Assembly (NCBI GenBank): GCA_900765115.1
Contig: CAAFQK010000017.1
Location: forward strand, 1 to 28,118
Direction of reading: 5' to 3'
DNA length: 28,118 nt
Source: an uncultured Collinsella sp.
GTDB taxonomy: Bacteria; Actinomycetota; Coriobacteriia; Coriobacteriales; Coriobacteriaceae
Shown here: piece after piece, positions 15,903 to 23,745 of the stretch
How the letters are laid out: the number at the start of each line of letters is the position of its first letter
How positions within the stretch are numbered: the stretch's first letter is position 1
Made by a program: the position numbers and the translations under genes
The notes under the pieces: model-generated
What the model saw: only the letters and a program-made list of their open reading frames with translations
Told to the model about the DNA's origin: nothing
The model's database searches: none

Positions 15903-16376
15903 ATGATTTACGGTGCATTGGGCGATATCGAGGAGTACCGCGGAATGCTCAAGGGCCTCGACGTGCTGATCGACTGGCTCGAGGAGAACGATCCGGCGCA
16001 GCTCGAGGTCGGCAGCCATCCGATTCTGGGCGACAAGGTCTATGCGAACGTCATGGCTCCCACGACGCGTCCCGAGGCCGAGGCTCACTATGAGACGCAT
16101 CAGCGCTATCACGACCTGCAGATCGATGTCGAGGGTCGCGAGGCCTTTAAGGTCGCTACGGGCAGCTTGACGCTGGTCCAGGAGTTTGACGAGAAGGACG
16201 ACTACGATCTGGTCGATTCCGACGCCTCGATCGCCGGCGATCTTGCTGACGACAAGTTTGCGCTGTTTGTTGCCGGCGAGCCTCACATGCCCACGCTCGA
16301 GTTCCCGGGCGATGGCGCGCAGCCGGTCAAGAAGATCTGCTTTAAGCTGCTTGCAGACGCTTACTGGGAGGAGTAA
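15903..16376 (+). CDS. YhcH/YjgK/YiaL (TabA) family protein
   Basis: The 157-residue protein starts MIYGALGDIEEYRGM, as is typical of the family, and contains HQRYHDLQIDVEGRE near residues 66-80, which supplies the conserved His and acidic metal-binding residues of the cupin-like fold. A conserved LFVAGEPHMP and a C-terminal VKKICFKL follow. Members have been linked to sugar anomer interconversion, including sialic-acid anomerase activity, and to biofilm control (TabA). Here it accompanies aldose epimerases and hexose-phosphate enzymes, so an anomerase role fits, but the substrate is unknown. The ATG follows GAGAGGGG. Confidence 0.88.
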   Translation: MIYGALGDIEEYRGMLKGLDVLIDWLEENDPAQLEVGSHPILGDKVYANVMAPTTRPEAEAHYETHQRYHDLQIDVEGREAFKVATGSLTLVQEFDEKDDYDLVDSDASIAGDLADDKFALFVAGEPHMPTLEFPGDGAQPVKKICFKLLADAYWEE

Positions 16377-16436
16377 CGAGCCGCTCGGCTGAGCTGTTCG
16401 TTTTGCGAGCGTTATCCCTTGGAGGAACGCGCTTGG

Positions 16437-16487
16437 GCCCCGCTGATCGCGGTTCCTTTGGGGATTGCGGTTGGCGGGGCTTTTGTT
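16437..16487 (+). terminator. terminator after the YhcH gene
   Basis: GCCCCGC (16437-16443) pairs with GCGGGGC (16474-16480), with further partial pairing inside, followed by TTTTGTTG. Confidence 0.7.
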
Positions 16488-16547
16488 GAGTAGGAGAGTT
16501 TCCGACGGCGTTGTGCTTGGATTGGCGGATGCGCGCCCGAAATCGGC

Positions 16548-16573
16548 AACAAAAAAGCCGCCCGAAGGCGGCT
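16548..16573 (-). terminator. tRNA-Thr terminator
   Basis: AGCCGCC (16556-16562) and GGCGGCT (16567-16573) form a perfect 7-bp stem with a 4-base loop; on the minus strand it is followed by TTTTTTG. It lies 12 bases beyond the tRNA 3' end. Confidence 0.93.
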
Positions 16574-16584
16574 ATCTTGTGCAA

Positions 16585-16660
16585 TGGAGCCAGCGACCGG
16601 GCTCGAACCGGTGACCCCCGCTTTACGAGAGCGGTGCTCTACCAACTGAGCTACGCTGGC
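16585..16660 (-). tRNA. tRNA-Thr (anticodon CGT)
   Basis: The minus strand folds into a complete 76-base cloverleaf. The acceptor stem GCCAGCG/CGCTGGC is perfect, the D arm contains GCTCAGTTGGTAGAGC, the anticodon stem is CCGCT/AGCGG with loop CTCGTAA (anticodon CGT, reading ACG), the T arm is ACCGG-TTCGAGC-CCGGT, and the CCA is encoded. A promoter and terminator flank it. I see no duplicated 3'-end fragment that would suggest use as an integration site. Confidence 0.97.
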
Positions 16661-16699
16661 GGCCATGTGGTGACGCAACTGAGGCGTCAACGGCTGTCT

Positions 16700-16728
16700 A
16701 TGATACGGGACATCGCAAATCCGCGCAA
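16700..16728 (-). promoter_or_regulatory. promoter of tRNA-Thr
   Basis: On the minus strand, TTGCGC (16728-16723) and TATCAT (16705-16700) are spaced by 17 bases, giving a transcript start about 33 bases before the tRNA. Confidence 0.65.
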
Positions 16729-16817
16729 GTGTTGTGACGGCTTTTCTCACTTTAAATGCACTAATATTGGAGACGCGATGTCTTGCTCTTACGGGTCTCA
16801 AACAGAATGGGGCTGTC

Positions 16818-17297
16818 ATGGCTCAACCCAAGATTCTTCTCACACGCATTGACGACCGTTTCATTTACGGACAAGACGTTGAGCTGTGGAACGAAGCCGT
16901 GGGCTCCAACCTTGTCCTAATCGTCAACGATGAAATCGCGGCGGATTCGTGCCAATGGGCACCCATGAGGGTCGCGGCGCCAGAAGGCGTTTGGACGCGG
17001 TTTTTCTCGGTGCAAAGGACCATCGACATCATTCATACCGCAACGCCGCGTCAATGGATTCTGATCATGGTGGCCTCACCCGCCGATGCGCTCGCGCTGG
17101 TTAAGGGTGGTGTGCCGATCGCCAAGATCAGCATTGGCCATATGCGGGCAAGGGAGGGCAAACGTCCCGCAACGCCCGCAGTCGCCATAGACGACGCAGA
17201 CGTCGCTGCCCTCAAAGAACTGCAGGCGCTCGGCATAGAACTAGAAATCCGTTATCTCCCCAGCTCCAATCCCGACCCCATCCAACTAGTCATTTAA
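16818..17297 (+). CDS. orphan PTS mannose-family EIIB with Tyr in place of the active His
   Basis: The 159-residue protein aligns along its whole length with the EIIB at 7081-7563, sharing ILLTRIDxR, GSNL, VAAPxGVxTRFFS, TIDII/V, ALVKGGVPI and LKELQxLGIELEIR. The phosphorylated His 17 (RLVHGQV) is Tyr here (RFIYGQD), and nearby residues also differ. It therefore should not carry out normal phosphotransfer. The frame is intact with no stop, arguing for retention or recent loss. No IIA, IIC or IID genes adjoin it. The start at 16818 matches the paralogue; the ribosome site (GGGGCT) is weak. Possible roles are a regulatory or decoy IIB, or a decaying copy. Confidence 0.87.
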   Translation: MAQPKILLTRIDDRFIYGQDVELWNEAVGSNLVLIVNDEIAADSCQWAPMRVAAPEGVWTRFFSVQRTIDIIHTATPRQWILIMVASPADALALVKGGVPIAKISIGHMRAREGKRPATPAVAIDDADVAALKELQALGIELEIRYLPSSNPDPIQLVI

Positions 17298-17316
17298 GAA
17301 CGTCCCCAATGACTAG
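17286..17316. other. 9-bp inverted repeat over the orphan EIIB stop
   Basis: CTAGTCATT (17286-17294) and AATGACTAG (17308-17316) are exact reverse complements around a 13-base loop, starting within the last codons of the gene. Without a T-tract it is a weak terminator candidate. Confidence 0.45.
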
Positions 17317-17318
17317 GT

Positions 17319-17355
17319 AGCAAAGCGCCCGCCGGCGGTGGTGCCGGCGGGCGCT
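17319..17355 (-). terminator. hairpin at the galM 3' end
   Basis: AGCGCCCGCCGGC (17324-17336) and GCCGGCGGGCGCT (17343-17355) form a perfect 13-bp stem with a 6-base loop, 9 bases past the galM stop. On the minus strand it is followed by only TTTG, so it may work in both directions but with a weak tract. Confidence 0.75.
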
Positions 17356-17364
17356 GCTGTGGGC

Positions 17365-18417
17365 TTAGTGCCTCATAAAGTGGTATTCGATCATATTGCT
17401 GTAGGGGTGACCCGGACCCACAATGCCCTGCGGGAACAGCGTCTGGTGCGGCGTGTCGGGGTACATTTCGGCCTCGAGGGCAAAGCCGGCGCCCCAGCCG
17501 TAGTTTGCATCGTCCTTGGCGTGCTCGTCGCCCAGCCAGTTGCCGGTGTAGAGCTGCACGCCCGGGGCGGTGGTGTAGTAGTCCAGCTCGCGGCCGGTCC
17601 ACATCTCCTCGACATGTAGGGCGCGACGCAGGTTGCGGCCGTACTGATAGCCATCGATGCACAGGCAGTGATCGTAGCCACGGGCCTGCTTAATCTGCGG
17701 GTCGTCGGCCTCCATGCCGGGGGCGACAGGGCGCAGCTCGCGAAAGTCAAACGGTGTTCCCTCGACCGGAGCAATCTCGCCGGTGGGGATGTTCTGGTCA
17801 TCAATGGGCAGGTAGTGGGCAGCGTTAGCAACAAAGAAGTGCTCACAGTCCATGCCGGCGTTATGGCCGGCAAGGTTAAAGTACGTGTGGTTGGTCATGG
17901 ACACGTAGGTGGCGCGGTCGCTCTCGCAGCCATACTCGATACGGAAGCAGCCGGTGCGCGTCACGGTGAACACGGCCGTAAAGGTGCGGTTGCCGGGCAG
18001 GCCCAGCTCGCCATCCTCAAGCGAGGTGGTCATGCGCACGGCATTGTGGACCTCGTCGAGTTCAACATCCCATACGCGCTTGTGTAGGCCGTGCTCAAGA
18101 TCGCTGTGCAGGTTGTTGACGCCTTCGTTGGCCGGCATATGCCAGTCCGTGCCGGCGATGGTGATCGTGGCACCTGCAGTGCGGTTGGCCACGGGGCCGA
18201 TGGTCGCGCCAAAGCAGGCGGGGTTGTCAAAGTAATCCTCGAGCTTATCGAAGCCCAGCACCACATCGCGCACGTTGCCGGGGATGTCAGGCACGTCGAT
18301 GCCCAACACGGTGGCACCATAGTCCATAATGCGAACGCAGATCTCGGGCCCGTTGAGGGTGTAACGATGAACGGGGGTACCGCATGGCGCGGTGCCGAAA
18401 AGCTCGGAAGTGATCAT
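17365..18417 (-). CDS. galM: galactose mutarotase (aldose 1-epimerase)
   Basis: GalM interconverts alpha and beta anomers of galactose and glucose before phosphorylation. The 350-residue protein has the family blocks GPVANRT (75-81), NNLHSD (His 104), SMTNHTYFNLAGH with the catalytic His 177, and GFALEAEMYPD with the catalytic Glu at 315. The methionine at 18417 has AGGA upstream on the minus strand and starts the homology; an open frame runs 20 codons further without a ribosome site. It is divergent from the DeoR regulator gene, with 205 bases between, so that regulator may control it. It would serve the Leloir route or intracellular galactose released from disaccharides. Confidence 0.92.
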   Translation of the reverse strand: MITSELFGTAPCGTPVHRYTLNGPEICVRIMDYGATVLGIDVPDIPGNVRDVVLGFDKLEDYFDNPACFGATIGPVANRTAGATITIAGTDWHMPANEGVNNLHSDLEHGLHKRVWDVELDEVHNAVRMTTSLEDGELGLPGNRTFTAVFTVTRTGCFRIEYGCESDRATYVSMTNHTYFNLAGHNAGMDCEHFFVANAAHYLPIDDQNIPTGEIAPVEGTPFDFRELRPVAPGMEADDPQIKQARGYDHCLCIDGYQYGRNLRRALHVEEMWTGRELDYYTTAPGVQLYTGNWLGDEHAKDDANYGWGAGFALEAEMYPDTPHQTLFPQGIVGPGHPYSNMIEYHFMRH

Positions 18418-18622
18418 TTGGTTCCTAACATCGAGGTATTTCCGACAAACTGTAACGCGAACAGGCAAGATTATCACTACACCCCACTAAAGCAGGGGGT
18501 ATTTTTCTCAAAAAAGTGATGATTGGAGCTGTGCGGGCGTTCATTTCTGACGCGCGCGAGTCTGATACAATTTGTTCGTTATTGTTTGAATTGACGTGAG
18601 CGTGGAACAGCGAGGACTCATC

Positions 18623-19387
18623 GTGATTAAAGCGGAGCGACAGGATAAGGTTCGGCAGCTGCTCGAGGAACAGGGAACGGTCTCGGTCAAGGAGATTTCG
18701 GATGCGTTAGGTGTCTCGGATATGACGATCCGCCGTGACCTTGAGGAGCTTGCGAGCCTGGGCGAGATCGAGCGCGTGCACGGCGGAGCCCGCAGTGCGC
18801 AGGGCCGTCCACACGCTATGCTGCGCCATGAGTATTCGCACAGCGAAAAGCGCACGAAGCATGCCGAGGAAAAGTTGCAGATTGCGCGCCGTTCTGTGGA
18901 GCTTATCGAGGAAGGCTCGACCATCTTTTTGGGCACGGGCACCACGGTTGAGCAGATGGCCTCGATGCTGCCGGCGTTTCGCCTGCGCATTGTGACCAAT
19001 TCGCTTTCGGTGTTTAACCTGCTCGAGGCGCGCGAAGACTGCGACCTGTGCCTGGTGGGCGGCATGTACCGTCGCCGCACCGCCGCCTTTGTGGGACCAA
19101 CGGCCGAGGATACCCTGCGCGCGCTGGGCATCGACGCGGCGTTTATCGGTGCCAACGGCATCTTGGACGGTGACGTGTCCACGTCCAACATGGACGAGGG
19201 CCGCATCCAGCAGCTCGCCTTTAGCAAGGCCGACTCGCGCTATCTGATCGCCGACTCCAGCAAGATCGGCAAGCGCGACTTCTACACCTTCTGCCGCCTG
19301 GACAATTTGGACGCCGTGGTGTGCGAGCCGGGTATTGCCGCCGAGGATCGCGCCGCCATCGAGGAACACACGCAGGTTATTTGCTAG
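18623..19387 (+). CDS. DeoR-family sugar-operon regulator
   Basis: DeoR/GlpR-type repressors sense phosphorylated sugars. The N-terminal helix-turn-helix (about 18-45) has TVSVKEISDALGVSDMTIRR, followed by the family signature RVHGGA (51-56). The C-terminal effector domain carries FLGTGTT, VTNSLSVFNLL, GGMYRRRTAAFVGP and DSSKIGK. I chose GTG 18623, giving 254 residues starting in the usual place, because GAGGAC lies 5 bases upstream; GTG codons at 18596 and 18602 would add an unsupported extension. A TACAAT -10-like box lies at 18566. It is divergent from galM. Its last 132 codons are duplicated in the same orientation at 23746-24141. Candidate effectors include tagatose-6-phosphate, as for LacR. 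Confidence 0.9.
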   Translation: MIKAERQDKVRQLLEEQGTVSVKEISDALGVSDMTIRRDLEELASLGEIERVHGGARSAQGRPHAMLRHEYSHSEKRTKHAEEKLQIARRSVELIEEGSTIFLGTGTTVEQMASMLPAFRLRIVTNSLSVFNLLEAREDCDLCLVGGMYRRRTAAFVGPTAEDTLRALGIDAAFIGANGILDGDVSTSNMDEGRIQQLAFSKADSRYLIADSSKIGKRDFYTFCRLDNLDAVVCEPGIAAEDRAAIEEHTQVIC

Positions 19388-19506
19388 TTATCGCTACGGG
19401 ATTGCCAACGGGTGATGCGGGAGGACTTTTACCTCCTGTCATTGTGGAAACCAGCGCGTCAGCGCTACGCGATATGACGCGCAAATAAGGACTCCACTAT
19501 CAAATC
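19388..19506. other. gap between deoR and repeat array 1
   Basis: No gene is visible. A perfect 8-bp inverted repeat, GCGCGTCA (19454-19461) and TGACGCGC (19475-19482), could form a hairpin; no clear terminator T-tract follows. Confidence 0.4.
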
Positions 19507-19803
19507 GTCTCAACCTGTGATATCAAGGCGGCCAAAAGCGAGTCAGATGTTACAGATCGAGATTTTTGGCTCGGCCTATTCCGTTTGTCTCGATCTGTAA
19601 CAGCTGGGACCGAATAATTCAGCTAGTTGTTACAGATTTAGATTGGGGACATTGGCCTGTGCATTCATCTCAACCTGCAACATCTAGACGTCCAAAACCG
19701 GTCTTAGTGTTACAGATTGAGACAATTCGGCGGGGTCTACCTTGTTTGTCTCGATCTGTAACGGTTAGGACTTAAAAACTCGGCTACGTGTTACAGATCG
19801 AGA
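19507..19803. repeat. array 1: four 80-bp units with alternating inverted arms
   Basis: Four 56-base units lie at 19507-19562, 19587-19642, 19667-19722 and 19748-19803, separated by 24, 24 and 25 bases. Each begins with a TCTCGATCTGTAACA-type arm and ends with TGTTACAGATCGAGA, its reverse complement, around a 26-base centre. The separators also share sequence (T-rich start, GGCC, GTTT/ATTC end), so the true unit is 80 bp. Arm changes are not compensated on the other side, which favours protein-binding DNA sites over RNA hairpins. The array lies between the 3' ends of convergent genes. A second array is at 25742-26037. Confidence 0.93.
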
Positions 19804-19819
19804 CAAAAGAAAAAGAACA

Positions 19820-20539
19820 TTAGGACTTGAAAATAAAGTTTTGATAAGGGATTCGCCCAGTTAAGACGGTGCGGCAGACAATTGAGATTAGTTTGCCTCC
19901 GGAGTCGTAAGCATAATGAGTCAGTTCGATGACCGGAAGTTTTGCAACACCATAATTACTGGCTTCGGAATCGCTAAGCTGACGTGCTCTATAGCTTTCC
20001 CTAACAGATTGGATAGACTTGGACAAGTCGTCCATGGTTCTGCTAAATGCCTGAAAATCTAACTGGTTATTCGGAACGCGCGACTTTGAAATGAAGAACG
20101 TATCAGCGCCTATGAAGCTGCCTTCAAGTTCGTAGGTCAATTCAAGACGCTGAATTTCATCGCGACTTTGACATCCAAATTGTTGGAGCATCATTACGGA
20201 AATTGGACGACCTGATGTGAGGCCGCCGAAATGTTTGGTGATGGCATCCGGATCAACGCCATCGCAGTGGCTTGCAAAGTCAAAGTCTAAAAGTGAATTG
20301 AGCTCGCTAACGCGTTTCGGTGCAACAAACGATCCCTTACCTTGGATTCGATAGATACTTCCACGACGCTCCAGCTCACTCATGGCAAGTCGGACGGTTG
20401 TTCTGCTTACGGCGTATTCGTCGCAGAGTTCCATTTCTGTTGGAAGTTTATCGTCTGCTTGATATTCATCGACGATCTGCTTGAGCAGCGCGTCGGTGAG
20501 CTGTAAATAGAGTGGCCGTTTTTCGTGTGTATCGAGCAT
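19820..20539 (-). CDS. second GntR/UTRA-family regulator
   Basis: The winged helix occupies about residues 8-75, with PTEMELCDEYAVSRTTVRLA and the IQGKGSFVAP wing, followed by a UTRA effector domain with SLLDFDFASHCDGVDPDA. Starting at 20539 gives 239 residues, normal for the family; this ATG has TGAGG upstream. The ATG at 20557 is the alternative. The gene is downstream of the DUF7916-like gene on the same strand (72-base gap), so they are probably one operon. The perfect palindrome at 21579-21596 in the divergent promoter region is a plausible operator. It is noticeably less GC-rich than the first GntR gene. Effector unknown. Confidence 0.88.
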   Translation of the reverse strand: MLDTHEKRPLYLQLTDALLKQIVDEYQADDKLPTEMELCDEYAVSRTTVRLAMSELERRGSIYRIQGKGSFVAPKRVSELNSLLDFDFASHCDGVDPDAITKHFGGLTSGRPISVMMLQQFGCQSRDEIQRLELTYELEGSFIGADTFFISKSRVPNNQLDFQAFSRTMDDLSKSIQSVRESYRARQLSDSEASNYGVAKLPVIELTHYAYDSGGKLISIVCRTVLTGRIPYQNFIFKS

Positions 20540-20611
20540 TAGAGCCTCAGTTTGCATGTTGGTTATACCTGATGGTTGCCTCAGTCGGGATGTAACGTGG
20601 GCAAGGTAACC

Positions 20612-21532
20612 TTAACGTATCACAGAGCGGCTCAGCATGACGATCTGATGCCTGTATCCACGAAGGGCTTGTCCGAGCGTGAAGATATTCTGGGGCAGGC
20701 AAATACCGTTCATGGAGTCCCCGATATGTTGGAGGTCAGCGCCGGCTGCTTTTGCTGCAAGGCCTATTTTCTTAATGGTCTCGCTGTCGCAGGAGTCTTG
20801 ACTCGTCCCGTTCGCCGCCATGACGAGAACCTTCTCTTCAATTGACTTGCCTACGTTGTGGGATCGTACAAAGTCTACGATGGCGCGCAGGTCTGCTTCT
20901 TGGAAGCAAGGGACGGTGTAGGGGGCTGGCACGAGAAGGATATCGACGCCGAGGTCAACAAACTTGCGCGCAATTTCGAGCGTCATGACAGGTTCCGCAA
21001 CGCCCGCTCCATGCATTTTTCCGGCTATGACCAGGCCATTGAAATGCTCTTTGGAGAGTTTAATCGAATGGGCGATTGCATCGTTGGAGACGCCGGTTCC
21101 AGGGTTGCCCGTCAGGCAGATAAAATCAAATCCGAGTTCGTTAGCCTTTTCTAAGGTCTTGGGAGAGACGCGACGACCCATGGGGATTTCCGTTCGGGAT
21201 TCAGACATCTCTGCCTCGTTATCAACTGGCTCCAGATTGACGCCAATGGGCCTTCCGCATGCTCGCTTCACCCAAGTGACCGGGTTTTCATTGAGATCAT
21301 CTGGAATACCGGCAATAACTGGATCGAACACATCGAGCGCGTTAAACAGAAGCAGGTCGGCACCTGCGGCACGTTCGATTTCGGCATTAGTAACGCCGCC
21401 GAGAAATTGGGAAGAGGGTACGTTTTCCGCCATGATGGTACGTCCCTCGGAAGCCAGAATTGCCTGCTTTAGATCCATGGGTGACGTGGCGGCAAAATCG
21501 GATGCGGACATGTTCAGTAATCGTTTGGGCAT
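20612..21532 (-). CDS. DUF7916-like TIM-barrel protein associated with PTS genes
   Basis: The 306-residue protein starts MPKRLLNMSASDF and contains LKQAILASEGRTIMAENV, GGVTNAEIERAAGADLLLFNALDVFDP, LTGNPGTGVSN, GKMHGAG and VMAANGTSQDS. I recognise this pattern from PTS-linked proteins now grouped as DUF7916 and often mislabelled as haloacid dehalogenases. The alternating strand/helix pattern and Gly-rich loops fit a TIM barrel, possibly acting on a sugar phosphate; no verified activity is known to me. The start follows AGGAAG. It is divergent from the EIICB gene and upstream of the second GntR gene, so the three form a regulated sugar module. Family name is moderately sure, function unknown. 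Confidence 0.65.
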   Translation of the reverse strand: MPKRLLNMSASDFAATSPMDLKQAILASEGRTIMAENVPSSQFLGGVTNAEIERAAGADLLLFNALDVFDPVIAGIPDDLNENPVTWVKRACGRPIGVNLEPVDNEAEMSESRTEIPMGRRVSPKTLEKANELGFDFICLTGNPGTGVSNDAIAHSIKLSKEHFNGLVIAGKMHGAGVAEPVMTLEIARKFVDLGVDILLVPAPYTVPCFQEADLRAIVDFVRSHNVGKSIEEKVLVMAANGTSQDSCDSETIKKIGLAAKAAGADLQHIGDSMNGICLPQNIFTLGQALRGYRHQIVMLSRSVIR

Positions 21533-21578
21533 TGTTACTTCCTTTGACTAGAACGACAGGCTTGTGACATTGTCTCTA

Positions 21579-21596
21579 ATATTGTTACAACAATAT
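21579..21596. promoter_or_regulatory. 18-bp palindromic operator candidate
   Basis: ATATTGTT and AACAATAT are exact reverse complements around AC, 47 bases upstream of the DUF7916-like start. The size and symmetry fit a GntR dimer, most simply the product of the adjacent gntR gene. Confidence 0.6.
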
Positions 21597-21617
21597 ATTC
21601 AATATGTTATATCCAAT

Positions 21618-21704
21618 CGGTGAACGGTTGCAAACTTATAGTACTGCTCAGGGAAAATAGTCTTTAGCTGGGAAAACCTTATAGTAATCAGCTACCGTTC
21701 ACCG
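21618..21704. promoter_or_regulatory. paired CGGTGAACGGT operator arms before EIICB
   Basis: CGGTGAACGGT (21618-21628) and ACCGTTCACCG (21694-21704) are identical to the arms of the 5867-5896 palindrome but lie 65 bases apart. The spacing would allow DNA looping between two bound dimers. The right arm is 17 bases upstream of the -35 box. Confidence 0.65.
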
Positions 21705-21721
21705 AATAAGTATTTGAATTC

Positions 21722-21750
21722 TTGACATATCGACAAAGCGGAAAAAGAAT
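21722..21750 (+). promoter_or_regulatory. promoter of the EIICB gene
   Basis: TTGACA (21722-21727) and AAGAAT (21745-21750) are spaced by 17 bases. The -10 box matches four of six consensus positions. Confidence 0.55.
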
Positions 21751-21888
21751 TGGTTATGACAAATCGCGCAAATGATATTACATTTCGCACAAGAACGTAT
21801 TCACTTACATAAGTGGATACAAACGGGGACGACGACGGTTGAGTCCGGATAAATCGTTACGTGCCCGGGAATCATGAAAGGATGTGTT

Positions 21889-23583
21889 ATGGACGCTATC
21901 GTCAAATTCCTTGAAAAACACCAGCCCCTCTTCGACAAAATCTCGAGGAACATTTATCTGGTGGCGATCAAGGATGGCTTTCTCTCGAATATGCCAATTG
22001 TGCTGTTCTCGAGCCTGTTCCTTCTTCTTTCGACGCTCCCTGCCTATGTAGGCATCACGCTTCCGCCTGAGGTGCTGGATTTCTTCAATAAAATCTATGC
22101 ATATACCATGGGACTTCTTGGCATTATGGTGGCCGGCACCACGGCGAGCTCACTTGCCATGTCGATGAACCGTCGCATGCCTTCGGGTAAATCTCTCAAC
22201 CCCACCTCGTGCATGGTTTGTGCCATGTGCGGCATGCTCTTACTATCGGTGACGAACGATGTTGTCTCGATTGGCGGAGCAGATACATCTGTTTTTGAAA
22301 CCGGCTATATGGGAACCAAGGGTTTTCTCGCTGCGTTCGTAGCCGCATTCTTGACCGTTAATATCTATAAGGTGTGCATTAGCCATAATGTGACGATCAA
22401 GCTCCCCAAAGAGGTCCCTGGCTCTATTGCGCAGAGTTTTCGCGATATCTTTGCATTTGGGTTTTCGATCCTTGCGTGCGCTTTTATCGATCTTGCGAGC
22501 CGCAAGCTGCTTGCTGTGCCGTTCGCCAATTTGGTATCCGCTCTCATCTCGCCGCTGTTCTCCGCGGTTGACACCTATCCTGGCATGGCGCTTATCGAAG
22601 GCGCGGTCGCACTTTTCCAATTTATGGGTATCCACGGTGCTTCGGTTGTCATGAGTCCGATCAATGCTGCGCTCTACGGCAATACCGTTACCAATCTTGA
22701 GGTTTTCCAAGCAGGTGGACACCCGTCAATTGCTCTCACGCAGGACTTTACAAGCTTCATCGGCGGTCTGGGCGGTTCTGGCTGCACGTTCATCGTTCCT
22801 ATTATCCTGATCATGTTTATGCGCTCCAAGCAGCTTAAAGCCATGGGCAAGGCATCGATTATCCCGGTGATTTTTGGAGTTAACGAGCCCGTTATCTTCG
22901 GTATGCCGATTGTTCTCAATCCCTATATGTTCGTGCCCTTCCTAGTGGCTCCTATGGTCAACGCCATTATCGGTAAATTTTTCATTGACGTCATTGGAAT
23001 GAACGCCCCCATGTATACCATGCCGTGGGCGCTTCCCGGCCCAATCGGTGCATTCCTCACCACGGGTCTCGATCTGCGTTCTCTCGTATTGATGGCAGTG
23101 CTGTTGGTCGTTGACTTTGTGATTTACTATCCGTTCTGCAAGGCGTATGACCATCAGCTTTGTTTGGAAGAGTCTGCAAAGGAGACTGCAGGAACCTCGG
23201 ATGCAGATGCTATTGCCGCACAGGAAAATGTCGCAAAAGCTCTCGAGGCGGTAAAGGACAAGGCGGAGCAGATCCGCGTGCTTGTGCTTTGCCAGGGTGC
23301 CGGCACTTCGACTCTCTTGGCAAATGCTCTTCGCGAAGGTGCCGCTGCTAAGGGTATCGATCTGGTTTCTCAGTCCGGTGCGTACGGAAGCCACTATGAG
23401 ACGATGGATCAGTACAACGTGATTGTTCTGGCGCCCCAGGCACGCATGTACTATGACGCTATGAAGGCCGATACCGATCGCCTTGGAATTAAACTGCTCA
23501 CCACAAGGGGCAAGGAGTATATCGACCTTACCAACGATCCCGAAGGTGCAATTGACTGGATCGTTCAGGAGCTTGCCAAATAG
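21889..23583 (+). CDS. PTS lactose/cellobiose-family EIICB
   Basis: The 564-residue fusion has an N-terminal IIC channel of the lactose/cellobiose family (about 1-425), with KFLEKHQPLFDKISRNIYLVA and the conserved GVNEPVIFGMPIVLNP block that contributes the sugar site. A charged linker leads to a IIB domain (about 460-564), with VLVLCQGAGTSTLL carrying the phosphorylated Cys 468. It resembles LacE, but its partner IIA (LacF) is not adjacent. I chose ATG 21889 because GAAAGGA precedes it; an upstream ATG at 21874 overlaps that site. A related EIICB lies at the right window edge. It is divergent from the DUF7916-like/gntR genes and ends in a terminator. Confidence 0.9.
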   Translation: MDAIVKFLEKHQPLFDKISRNIYLVAIKDGFLSNMPIVLFSSLFLLLSTLPAYVGITLPPEVLDFFNKIYAYTMGLLGIMVAGTTASSLAMSMNRRMPSGKSLNPTSCMVCAMCGMLLLSVTNDVVSIGGADTSVFETGYMGTKGFLAAFVAAFLTVNIYKVCISHNVTIKLPKEVPGSIAQSFRDIFAFGFSILACAFIDLASRKLLAVPFANLVSALISPLFSAVDTYPGMALIEGAVALFQFMGIHGASVVMSPINAALYGNTVTNLEVFQAGGHPSIALTQDFTSFIGGLGGSGCTFIVPIILIMFMRSKQLKAMGKASIIPVIFGVNEPVIFGMPIVLNPYMFVPFLVAPMVNAIIGKFFIDVIGMNAPMYTMPWALPGPIGAFLTTGLDLRSLVLMAVLLVVDFVIYYPFCKAYDHQLCLEESAKETAGTSDADAIAAQENVAKALEAVKDKAEQIRVLVLCQGAGTSTLLANALREGAAAKGIDLVSQSGAYGSHYETMDQYNVIVLAPQARMYYDAMKADTDRLGIKLLTTRGKEYIDLTNDPEGAIDWIVQELAK

Positions 23584-23618
23584 TGGATGCACTCCGTCGT
23601 TGATTCGTCGGTGTATAG

Positions 23619-23660
23619 TACGGCCCTGCAGCTTATTGAGCTGCGGGGCCGTATTTCGTT
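23619..23660 (+). terminator. terminator of the EIICB gene
   Basis: TACGGCCCTGCAGCT (23619-23633) pairs with AGCTGCGGGGCCGTA (23639-23653), 15 bp with one G-U pair and a 5-base loop, followed by TTTCGTT. Confidence 0.9.
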
Positions 23661-23745
23661 GAGTATCTAATTGAGACAATGAGCGCAACCGTCGTGAGAT
23701 CGCATTGGCACTCTCCGAGTCACCGACAAGCTGACTTTCATCTAT

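Larger units (their letters stand above)
21533..21888. promoter_or_regulatory. divergent control region of the DUF7916-like and EIICB genes
   Basis: This 356-base AT-rich region holds the palindrome at 21579-21596, the two operator arms at 21618 and 21694, a promoter at 21722-21750, and GTATTCACTT (21797-21806) paired with AAGTGGATAC (21811-21820) with one mismatch in the likely leader. The layout suggests control by at least two regulators. Confidence 0.7.

Noticed and set aside
16585..16817. tRNA-Thr as an integration site for the orphan EIIB region
   Set aside because: No integrase and no repeated copy of the tRNA 3' end were seen in the window.
18480..18513. ACCCC/GGGGT hairpin with TATTTTTC between galM and deoR
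   Set aside because: The stem is short and both flanking genes start here, so there is no transcript to terminate in that direction; left as chance or a minor regulatory stem.
23654..23745. Possible upstream remnant of the deoR helix-turn-helix
   Set aside because: I tried all frames and found no convincing match to the HTH half; similarity begins only about VTNSL.
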